A DNA stretch of 5,737 nucleotides. It comes from JBCCRH01 sp039208045 (GTDB lineage: Bacteria; Bacteroidota; Bacteroidia; Chitinophagales; Saprospiraceae). The stretch spans positions 1 through 5,737 of the forward strand of contig JBCCRH010000393.1 of the NCBI GenBank assembly GCA_039208045.1, read 5' to 3'. Positions 1 through 5,737 of the stretch are shown here, piece after piece (the first letter of the stretch is position 1; each line of letters starts with the position of its first letter). The position numbers and the translations under genes are program-made. Below the pieces are notes generated by a model. That model had not been told where the DNA came from and did not search any database. It saw nothing but the letters and a program-made list of their open reading frames with translations.

Positions 1-59
1 AGACCAATATTATAGTGTTTTCCAATATCGCTGACGTATGTCCAGTTGAATTGTGCCAA
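1..59 (-). CDS. Possible 5' fragment of an unrecognised protein, truncated by the window edge
   Basis: An open minus-strand frame runs from a TTG codon at 59-57 off the left edge. It reads as 19 residues, Met-AQFNWTYVSDIGKHYNIG, plus a partial codon. The aromatic, beta-strand-like residue pattern looks like a genuine N-terminus. An in-frame TAG lies about eight codons before the TTG, and there is no ATG between them, so any start must be TTG or another rare codon. If real, it is divergent from the paaY-like gene, with about 120 nt between the two starts. The competing plus-strand frame (3 to a TAA at 90-92) is also open but looks less protein-like to me. No function can be assigned. Confidence 0.4.
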   Translation of the reverse strand, partial: MAQFNWTYVSDIGKHYNIG

Positions 60-181
60 GAGCAGGATTTTGCGAGGGTGCTATTCATATAATGCAAGTA
101 CCACTAAAAGATACGCCCTTTCCACCAAATTGTTGGTTCAGAAATTGTACTTTAACGGTCTTTAGTAAATCCTTTTACCAT

Positions 182-790
182 ATGATCTACGAGTTTAAAG
201 GCTTTCGCCCGGTCATTCATGAAAGTGCCTTTGTGCATCCACAAGCTGCAGTAACGGGCAATGTGGTGATTGGTAAAAAAGTCTACATCGGGCCGGGGGC
301 CGCTATTCGTGGCGATTGGGGCGGTATTGTGATCGAAGATGGCTGCAATGTGCAGGAGAATTGTACGATACATATGTTTCCGGGGGTGACGGTTCGACTG
401 GAGGCTGGAGCGCATATTGGGCATGGTGCTATTATTCACGGCGCAGTGGTTGGCCAAAATGCAATGGTGGGTATGAATGCCGTGATCATGGATCGAGTGA
501 CAATAGGAGCGGGGAGTATTATCGGGGCATTAACGTTCGTAAAAGCGGATATGGTCATCCCAGAGCGAAGCCTGGTAGTAGGCAATCCAGGAAAAGTTAT
601 TCGGCAAGTTACCGATGAAATGTTGGCTTGGAAAACCAAAGGAACCGCTCTGTATCAGCGCCTACCAGCTGATTGTCACGACAGTCTGCGCGCTTGTGCA
701 CCCTTACGGGAAATGCCAGCGCAGCGCCCCGATCAAGAGGTGTTGTTTAAGACTTGGAATGAGATTAAGGATAAAAAATTAGAGGAGTAG
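182..790 (+). CDS. paaY: PaaY-type hexapeptide-repeat protein (gamma-carbonic-anhydrase-like)
   Basis: This is a 202-residue left-handed beta-helix protein of the PaaY/CaiE/YrdA group. Imperfect hexapeptide repeats fill residues 15-135 (for example VTGNVVIG, VYIGPGAAIRGD, VGMNAVIMD). The three expected metal-ligand histidines are visible: His64 in CTIHMF, His81 in HIGHG and His86 in AIIHG. The C-terminus (LAWKTKGT, then ACAPLRE) matches the helical tail of E. coli PaaY as I remember it, and the length is close to PaaY's of about 196. E. coli PaaY is a thioesterase that removes a dead-end CoA product of phenylacetate breakdown. Other relatives are carbonic anhydrases or have no known substrate. 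No paa genes are nearby, so the pathway is unproven. I chose ATG 182 over the in-frame GTG at 53 because the 43 extra residues show no family similarity and the family begins with a short strand such as IYEFKGFRPV. The next gene starts directly after this stop codon. Confidence 0.85.
   Translation: MIYEFKGFRPVIHESAFVHPQAAVTGNVVIGKKVYIGPGAAIRGDWGGIVIEDGCNVQENCTIHMFPGVTVRLEAGAHIGHGAIIHGAVVGQNAMVGMNAVIMDRVTIGAGSIIGALTFVKADMVIPERSLVVGNPGKVIRQVTDEMLAWKTKGTALYQRLPADCHDSLRACAPLREMPAQRPDQEVLFKTWNEIKDKKLEE
782..787 (+). promoter_or_regulatory. Shine-Dalgarno-like GAGGAG before the PqqB-like gene
   Basis: GAGGAG lies inside the last codons of the paaY-like gene, separated from ATG 791 by only the TAG stop codon. 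The spacing is short but usable. The upstream stop and this start abut, so translational coupling is likely. It is the only convincing SD-like element at a gene start in the window. It could be incidental, because GAG-GAG also encodes the Glu-Glu end of the upstream protein. Confidence 0.4.
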
Positions 791-1750
791 ATGAACCGTA
801 TCGTTCTGGCAGTACTGGTGCTTTTTGGGGGGCTTGCTTGCGCAAATGGAGACCATCTGGGTGGGGGAGGAGCAGCAGTGCAAGAAAGGGAGCAGGATAG
901 CACGGGCTTGAAGCTTATGGTACTAGGTATTGCACAGGATGCCGGTTTTCCGCAGGCCGCTTGCGCTAAAAGTTGCTGTACAGCAGCTTGGAAAGATAAG
1001 TCGATTCGGCGCATGGTGAGCTGTCTCGGAGTAGTAGACGAACAGCAGGGAAAGTCGTGGATGTTCGATGCGACGCCTGACTTCAAGGATCAGCTACAGT
1101 TGCTTAGTGGAAATGCGAGCTTGGAGGGCGTCTTTCTGACGCATGGGCACATGGGGCATTATACTGGTTTGATGCAGCTAGGGCGGGAGGCAATGGGTGC
1201 GAGCAGTGTACCAGTTTATGTTATGCCACGGATGTCGCGTTTTTTGCGTACCAATGGGCCTTGGGGGCAATTGGTTCAATTGCGAAATATTCAGCTGCAG
1301 CCTATCGTTGCGGATACAATATTTCAGATTAGCGCGACTCTTTCGGTACAGCCAGTCTTAGTTCCACACCGTGATGAATATACCGAGACCGTTGGTTTTT
1401 TGATAGCGGGCCCTACCAAGTCTGCCCTTTTTATTCCTGATATTGACAAATGGTCAAAATGGGAACGTTCTATTGTTGCCCTGATTCGTGAGGTGGACTA
1501 TGCTTTCCTGGATGGTACTTTTTACCAAAATGGGGAGCTACCAGGGCGCGATATGTCAGAAATCCCACATCCCTTTGTGGAAGAAAGCATGGCTCTTTTC
1601 GAAGAGCTTCCCAAGGAGGAGAAATCAAAAATCTATTTTATTCATTTTAATCATACCAACCCTTTATTGAGAGCGAATTCTTCAGAACGGCAAGCGGTTC
1701 GGGAAGCAGGTTTTCGCATAGCAGAAGAGGGGATGACGATCAATTTATAA
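791..1750 (+). CDS. Exported PqqB-like metallo-beta-lactamase-fold hydrolase
   Basis: A 319-residue protein. Residues 1-19 form a signal peptide (MNRIVLAVLVLFGGLACA), with either cleavage after Ala-Cys-Ala or a non-canonical lipobox at Cys17. A Gly/Glu-rich linker runs to about residue 40. The mature domain begins KLMVLGIAQDAGFPQ, followed by a cysteine group (Cys58, Cys62, Cys63) where PqqB has its zinc-binding CxCxxC. Candidate metal ligands of the MBL fold are His118, His120 and His123 (THGHMGH), His193 (VPHRDEY), Asp217 or Asp219 (FIPDIDKW), and His285 or His288 (FIHFNHTNP). The usual Asp of HxHxDH is Gly122 here. PqqB proper hydroxylates a Glu-Tyr-derived precursor in PQQ synthesis and is cytoplasmic. 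This protein has a signal peptide and no pqqA, pqqC, pqqD or pqqE neighbours, so it is probably a periplasmic or lipoprotein hydrolase of unknown substrate. It is coupled to the upstream paaY-like gene. Confidence 0.85.
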   Translation: MNRIVLAVLVLFGGLACANGDHLGGGGAAVQEREQDSTGLKLMVLGIAQDAGFPQAACAKSCCTAAWKDKSIRRMVSCLGVVDEQQGKSWMFDATPDFKDQLQLLSGNASLEGVFLTHGHMGHYTGLMQLGREAMGASSVPVYVMPRMSRFLRTNGPWGQLVQLRNIQLQPIVADTIFQISATLSVQPVLVPHRDEYTETVGFLIAGPTKSALFIPDIDKWSKWERSIVALIREVDYAFLDGTFYQNGELPGRDMSEIPHPFVEESMALFEELPKEEKSKIYFIHFNHTNPLLRANSSERQAVREAGFRIAEEGMTINL

Positions 1751-1770
1751 GCTTCTCATTCATCAAGCCC

Positions 1771-2394
1771 ATGGAACTAATTTACGCAGTGGATTTAGTA
1801 GGCACATTAGTATTTGCCATTAGCGGAGTATTAACAGCCATTGAGAAAAAATTTGACTGGGTAGGAGCATTCATCTTTGGGCTAGTCACGGCTGTAGGCG
1901 GAGGCACCCTCCGCGATGTACTCATTGGCGCCACCCCTGTAGGCTGGATGCGCGATTTGAACTACCTCTACCTCATCGCTGCGGCCTTACCCATCTGTTA
2001 CTTTTTTCAACGCACCATACTAAAGCTACGAAAAGGCGTATTCCTTTTTGACACTATTGGAATCGGCTTATTCACCATTTTGGGGTTACAAAAAACGCTA
2101 GGCATCGGCCTTTCTCCCACCATTGCGTTGCTCATGGGCATCGTTTCCGCCACCTTCGGAGGCGTGATTCGAGATGTTTTATCGAGCCAAGTCCCCTTGA
2201 TCTTCCGAAAAGAAATCTATGCAAGCGCATGCCTAGTGGGAGGAGTCGTCTTTCTAGTTGGAGAATATATCCTACCCACCCATCCGATGAATATTATCCT
2301 ATCCATCAGCACTGTGATCGTTATTCGATACCTGGCTGTCCGCCGAAATTGGGGCGTTCCCTTCATCCCGTACACCAGAGCGGGCAAGCAATGA
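1771..2394 (+). CDS. TRIC/YicG-type (UPF0126) seven-helix membrane protein, putative cation channel
   Basis: A 207-residue, almost wholly hydrophobic protein. It has the internal duplication typical of this family: each half carries a Gly-rich signature followed by Arg-Asp (GGGTLRDVL at residues 43-51 and GGVIRDVL at 130-137). About seven membrane helices are apparent, beginning with LIYAVDLVGTLVFAISGVLT and ending near residue 188, followed by a short basic cytoplasmic tail. Length and layout match E. coli YicG and prokaryotic TRIC proteins, some of which form trimeric potassium-permeable channels in the inner membrane. The physiological role is mostly unknown. It starts 20 nt after the PqqB-like gene with no visible SD sequence and is probably co-transcribed with it. 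It is convergent with the CHAT gene, with 53 nt between the two stop codons. The second half of the gene is C-rich on the coding strand, unlike the two genes before it. Confidence 0.9.
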   Translation: MELIYAVDLVGTLVFAISGVLTAIEKKFDWVGAFIFGLVTAVGGGTLRDVLIGATPVGWMRDLNYLYLIAAALPICYFFQRTILKLRKGVFLFDTIGIGLFTILGLQKTLGIGLSPTIALLMGIVSATFGGVIRDVLSSQVPLIFRKEIYASACLVGGVVFLVGEYILPTHPMNIILSISTVIVIRYLAVRRNWGVPFIPYTRAGKQ

Positions 2395-2447
2395 GAAACA
2401 TCGCTATGTTAAAAGCAAACCTTCCCAAAAACTTGCCTCCATACCAA

Positions 2448-5372
2448 TTACGCTGCCATTTTCCTACTCCTTTGCATCCAAGCCAGGCCTAGCCCCAGCA
2501 CACCAACTCCCATTGCAAACCATAGCCATGTATTCCCAGATCGAGGCATATTAATAGGCATACTATTCCCCATCTGAATAAACGGCGCCCAAAAGTACGG
2601 ATGCTGATTCAGCGGATCAGATGCATTCAGATAAGCTAGGCGCGCTTGCCGCAAGGCCTCATCCTTCGGTAGCCCTTGCTTTAAGAATTCATAAAATAAC
2701 ACCATCAGCTTCGAGGTAGAGCAATCATCCACTGCCCACAGGCTCATCACCGTACTCGGCACCCCCGCATGGATGAATCCTTTCGATAAGCTCATCACGC
2801 CCTCACCCTGCACGAGCTTCCCAGAGCCCGTATTACAAGCACTCAATACGGCTAGCTCTGCATTTAAATCCAAGTTGAAAAGCTCATAGTTGGAGATGCC
2901 CCCATCATTAAAATAAATCTGACTCAGATTCGGATTCTCTTCGTCCGCACACGAGTGGGTAGCCAAATGTAGGATACGAAAATCAGGCGCCTGATTAAAA
3001 AAAGCCAATTTATTCGCTTCTTCGCCCAAGGCCATGCTCCCCCCATACAGGTCATTGATGGCACTCGCTTCATCCTTACTACAATGCAAGCTATACAGCT
3101 GATCCGAAGAACACGCTCGATTAGCCTGCGCCAAAGGCGAGGCAAAAGAAGGGGCCATCGCAAAAAGCGGCTGCAGCTCCTCTTTCGGCTCAAACTCATA
3201 GCTCTTTTCCAACAGCGTACTCGAATAATGGTAATTGATCAAATAATCCTCAAACAAATACTCTAGTACTTCCGGTGAAAAAGTAATATCCTGATCTGCC
3301 AAACGCGGATGCTTGCGCAGCAATACCTCAAAAGGTAAGTATCCCAGCGCATCATCCGTCACTAGCAAAATCCGCTCGGTTCCTGCTGGTAATTTTCCTG
3401 CAATCGGTGCAAAGTACAAATCATGCAATTCGGACGATTTACTCAGAATAGCCTGATAAAACTGCACGCCATTATCCACCTCTAAAATGGCATCTCGCAA
3501 TGCAAAAATGGGTACTTCGTAATTCTCCGCCTTCTCCAGCGCTATCACCTCTGCTGCTCCCTTACTCACCACAAACACATAAATCTTCTCCGCCCCCACA
3601 AAATATTCCACTAGCACCTCCCCATCCTTAATCACTCGCTCCTGCAAGTCCGAAAGGCTCGCTAAACGCGTATTGTACTTCATCTCATAATACTCCGGAA
3701 ACTCCTCCTCCAGCCGCTTCACCAAAGCCTGATAATCCTGCTTATACTCAAACAACTGATTCTCCCAGAGCTCCAACTTCTCCTCATCCGCCTCTTCTTT
3801 CTGCCGCTCCTGATAAATCTCTTTCTCGTAAAACGCAATGTTAATCCGTTGATCCTTTTCCTGCTCCAGTAAGCTATCCGGTATTCCTCCATAGCTCTTC
3901 GCCACCGTCTCATTAATCGATTCTAATAGCAGTATTGCTTTATTGCTCTCTGCAAAAGCAAAGGCTTCTTCCAAATACTGCTGTCCTCCCTTTTCCTCCT
4001 GCAAGGCCAGCGCTATCTCTATCCCCGTCTCATACACTCCCAGCGCATCCCCTGCCAGTTTCTGCTTGGACCCCTGCGTCACAATCTCCTGCCGCGACTT
4101 TTCGACTAGTTCTGTGGCTACTTTGGCAGCATCCAGCGCTGCATCGAGGTAGCGCAGGTCTTGGGTTTGGTCGAAGAGGCTGTGCAGGGTTTTGGCCTTA
4201 TAATGCAAAATCTTAAACGCCAATGGCTCTGAAATCATTTGCTGAATAGGAGGGTTGCTCGTAAAGGAGGTATCCCCGTATTCGAAGGTCATGTTGATGA
4301 TGGCGGTTTGGAAGTTTTGGAGGGCGGGGAAATAGTTGTTTTCATTAAAATCTGTTTTTGCAATGTAAAAATTTAGTTCAGATTTACTTGTTGTTCTTGT
4401 ATCATATAGACTATTATCAAGTATAGCTAAGCCTTGTTCCCATGCAGATTTTGCATTTTCTAGCTTATCTTGCTTTTGGTAAATTAATCCTAACTGCTTG
4501 TATATACTACTTTCAGATTTGTTATACTTTTCAAAGGGTATTTGAATTGACTGATTTATGTAATACGTAGAGCTATCGAGAAGATTAATTTTATAATAAG
4601 ACTTAGATAAACCAAGAAGTAAGGATAATTTACGGTTTAAACCAAAGTCACCAAGCTCGTACTCACTTTCTAGATAAGACAGCCCTTTAAAGCATGTAAC
4701 GATAGATGAATTTATCTTGCCTTTTTTTAGATACAAGCTACTCAATATTCCATGTAAATTTGCTCGGTTGATGAAATAATTATCTGAAGACTTAGGTTGA
4801 TATTTAAGAGCTTTGTTACAATAGAATATTGCATTTTCAAAATCACCAATTTGACTGAAGGTGCTACTTAATGCTTGATAAGTAACCATCAAGTAGCCTC
4901 TGATATATTCCTCATCAGTCTCTTCAACAAAAGAAGAAGCTTGAATTTTTGGCTCTATTGATAATAGTTTACTTATACATCTGTTGTAGTTCCCTTTAGA
5001 CTTTTCTAAAATTGCAGCATTTATTAGAGCAGAGAAAAAATCTTGATTTATCTTTGACGCGTTGTAGTTAATGAGAGCTATTGATTCAGAAGATAATGAG
5101 AAGCATTCCTTGAAATTCCCAATTGAATGGTTTGCAGAAATGAGTGCATTATTTGACCTAATGTATTGAAGGGTATCATTAAGAAGTTTAGCAAGTTTTT
5201 TGGCTTCAGCAAAAAAATATATACTACTATCCATATCCACTTTAAAATACTCCACACCTCTATCCAAATTATCTTTGATTAACGCTGTATCATGCTGAGC
5301 GCATATATTATGCATCATGAAGAGAATGACAGCCATCGAAATAAGAAAATATGTTAAAATCGAATTGATCAC
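2448..5372 (-). CDS. Secreted TPR-CHAT protein (caspase-like protease) with C-terminal membrane anchor
   Basis: This 974-residue protein has a signal peptide at residues 1-26 (ends ICAQ). TPR-like repeats lie at about 72-102, 113-143, 165-192, 207-236, 251-281, 289-321 and 332-364, with more helical pairs to about 486. A highly charged helical, possibly coiled-coil, segment covers about 500-560. The CHAT domain covers about 585-935, with catalytic His806 (HLATHS) and Cys846 (LSACNTG). A single membrane helix lies at about 947-965, followed by the basic end RSRKMAA. CHAT domains are clan CD cysteine proteases related to caspases, usually activated through their TPR partner. The predicted layout is periplasmic TPR and protease with an inner-membrane anchor. 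The start is a GTG at 5372: an in-frame TAA lies two codons upstream, and the next ATG (Met13) would halve the signal peptide. The signal peptide lacks the usual positive charge. Base composition changes sharply within the gene near 4340 and 4137. A second CHAT gene lies 113 nt upstream in the same orientation. The target and activating signal cannot be told from the sequence. Confidence 0.9.
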   Translation of the reverse strand: MINSILTYFLISMAVILFMMHNICAQHDTALIKDNLDRGVEYFKVDMDSSIYFFAEAKKLAKLLNDTLQYIRSNNALISANHSIGNFKECFSLSSESIALINYNASKINQDFFSALINAAILEKSKGNYNRCISKLLSIEPKIQASSFVEETDEEYIRGYLMVTYQALSSTFSQIGDFENAIFYCNKALKYQPKSSDNYFINRANLHGILSSLYLKKGKINSSIVTCFKGLSYLESEYELGDFGLNRKLSLLLGLSKSYYKINLLDSSTYYINQSIQIPFEKYNKSESSIYKQLGLIYQKQDKLENAKSAWEQGLAILDNSLYDTRTTSKSELNFYIAKTDFNENNYFPALQNFQTAIINMTFEYGDTSFTSNPPIQQMISEPLAFKILHYKAKTLHSLFDQTQDLRYLDAALDAAKVATELVEKSRQEIVTQGSKQKLAGDALGVYETGIEIALALQEEKGGQQYLEEAFAFAESNKAILLLESINETVAKSYGGIPDSLLEQEKDQRINIAFYEKEIYQERQKEEADEEKLELWENQLFEYKQDYQALVKRLEEEFPEYYEMKYNTRLASLSDLQERVIKDGEVLVEYFVGAEKIYVFVVSKGAAEVIALEKAENYEVPIFALRDAILEVDNGVQFYQAILSKSSELHDLYFAPIAGKLPAGTERILLVTDDALGYLPFEVLLRKHPRLADQDITFSPEVLEYLFEDYLINYHYSSTLLEKSYEFEPKEELQPLFAMAPSFASPLAQANRACSSDQLYSLHCSKDEASAINDLYGGSMALGEEANKLAFFNQAPDFRILHLATHSCADEENPNLSQIYFNDGGISNYELFNLDLNAELAVLSACNTGSGKLVQGEGVMSLSKGFIHAGVPSTVMSLWAVDDCSTSKLMVLFYEFLKQGLPKDEALRQARLAYLNASDPLNQHPYFWAPFIQMGNSMPINMPRSGNTWLWFAMGVGVLGLGLAWMQRSRKMAA
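2546..2702. repeat. Tandem gene-duplication repeat, copy 1 (end of CHAT domain)
   Basis: These 157 bases align without gaps to 5581-5737 with 10 mismatches by eye (147/157 identical). The first 52 bases are identical. The repeat offset is 3,035 bases, equal to one CHAT gene plus the spacer, allowing for a one-codon difference in the tails. The match continues to the window edge, so the true repeat is longer. Confidence 0.9.
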
Positions 5373-5485
5373 TCTTTAAGTATTTTAATTGTAAAATGAA
5401 TCTGATCATTCTTCATTAAAACAAGGGAAGTATTCTCCTACAATCTTTTTAGAATTATAATGTAGCAGTTCTATCTAGTTTTAAT

Positions 5486-5737
5486 TCAGGCTACTATTTT
5501 TCTGCTCCTATTCAACCAAGCAAACCCCATTCCCAGCACACCAACCCCCAGCGCAATCCACCACCCCTTCCCAGAGCGAGGCATATTAATAGGCATACTA
5601 TTCCCCATCTGAATAAACGGCGCCCAAAAGTAAGGATGTTGATTCAAGGGATCAGATTCATTCAGATAAGCCAGTCTTGCTTGCCGCAAGGCCTCATCCT
5701 TCGGTAGCCCTTGCTTTAAGAATTCATAAAATAATAC
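5486..5737 (-). CDS. 3' end of a second TPR-CHAT gene (partial, runs off the right edge)
   Basis: The frame is open from the right edge to a TGA at 5488-5486 and gives 83 residues, starting VLFYEFLKQGLPKDEALRQA. An apparent internal TTG start at 5689 is not a gene start, since the frame continues to the edge. Its first 56 residues match residues 891-946 of the neighbouring CHAT protein with a single change (Ala917 to Glu). The last 27 residues form the same kind of tail, a hydrophobic helix followed by RSRKIVA, but are clearly diverged. Only the final part of the CHAT domain is visible, so the catalytic residues and TPR region lie outside the window. It is a tandem paralogue placed upstream of the complete copy and may be transcribed with it. 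No clear hairpin terminator is visible in the 113 nt between them. Confidence 0.9.
   Translation of the reverse strand, partial: VLFYEFLKQGLPKDEALRQARLAYLNESDPLNQHPYFWAPFIQMGNSMPINMPRSGKGWWIALGVGVLGMGFAWLNRSRKIVA
5581..5737. repeat. Tandem gene-duplication repeat, copy 2 (end of CHAT domain)
   Basis: This is the partner of 2546-2702, in direct orientation. Similarity drops abruptly on the low-coordinate side, where the membrane-anchor codons begin. The spacers after the two CHAT genes (2395-2447 and 5373-5485) show no similarity to each other. The unit therefore looks like duplicated or converted coding sequence rather than a mobile element; I see no terminal inverted repeats. Confidence 0.9.

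Noticed and set aside
130..154. Possible Bacteroidota-type promoter (TTG at 130-132, TACTTTA at 148-154) before the paaY-like gene
   Set aside because: It resembles TAnnTTTG only partly and the spacing is shorter than usual, so it is too weak to annotate.
53..181. N-terminal extension of the paaY-like gene from GTG 53
   Set aside because: The 43 extra residues have no hexapeptide pattern, no signal-peptide character and no match to the family N-terminus. ATG 182 gives the usual length.
733..1086. 117-codon minus-strand open frame antisense to the PqqB-like gene
   Set aside because: It is a shadow of a well-supported gene, with Ser/Pro/Cys-rich sequence and no recognisable domain.
2391..2492. 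Small plus-strand frame whose ATG overlaps the TRIC stop codon (ATGA)
   Set aside because: Its 33 residues are Pro-rich, run into the 3' end of the convergent CHAT gene and show no family character.
3935..4216. Plus-strand frames opposite the CHAT gene (3935-4216 and 3943-4152)
   Set aside because: They are Ser/Ala/Pro-rich shadows produced by the C-rich strand of the protease half.
4263..4271. Perfect AAAGGAGGT Shine-Dalgarno-like string on the plus strand
   Set aside because: It lies antisense inside the CHAT coding region and no plausible plus-strand gene follows it.
5373..5485. Terminator or promoter in the spacer between the two CHAT genes
   Set aside because: The spacer is AT-rich, but I found no convincing stem-loop with a T-run and no clear TAnnTTTG promoter on the minus strand.

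Overview
The window looks like chromosomal DNA of a Bacteroidota bacterium. I lean towards the Saprospiria, but this is inference. The reasons are the near absence of Shine-Dalgarno sequences, a signal peptide ending Cys-Ala-Gln, a type of exported PqqB-like hydrolase I associate with that phylum, and tandem genes for large secreted TPR-CHAT proteins. There are no tRNAs, rRNAs, CRISPR arrays, transposases or phage genes.

Left part (1-2394). A possible gene fragment leaves the left edge on the minus strand (1-59). Three plus-strand genes follow: a PaaY-type hexapeptide-repeat (gamma-carbonic-anhydrase-like) protein at 182-790, an exported PqqB-like metallo-beta-lactamase-fold hydrolase at 791-1750, and a seven-helix TRIC/YicG-type membrane protein at 1771-2394. 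The first two abut exactly (TAG then ATG) and the third follows after 20 nt, so they probably form one transcript. No pathway obviously unites them. No other paa or pqq gene is present, so these are best read as family-level assignments rather than phenylacetate or PQQ pathway genes.

Right part (2448-5737). A 974-residue secreted TPR-CHAT protein is encoded on the minus strand, convergent with the TRIC gene. Directly upstream of it, 113 nt away, is the 3' end of a second CHAT gene in the same orientation, cut by the window edge. Where both are visible they are almost identical (55 of 56 residues; 147 of 157 bases), but their membrane tails have diverged. The complete copy carries the CHAT His/Cys pair (His806, Cys846), a signal peptide, at least seven TPR-like repeats, a charged helical linker and a C-terminal membrane anchor, which together predict a periplasm-facing protease.

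The most interesting signal is that this CHAT gene is a compositional patchwork. The sensor (TPR) part at about 4341-5372 is AT-rich. A short block at about 4137-4340 has a G-rich plus strand. The protease part at 2448 to about 4136 has a strongly C-rich plus strand. With a near-identical tandem neighbour, this suggests a conserved protease module joined by recombination to exchangeable TPR sensor modules.
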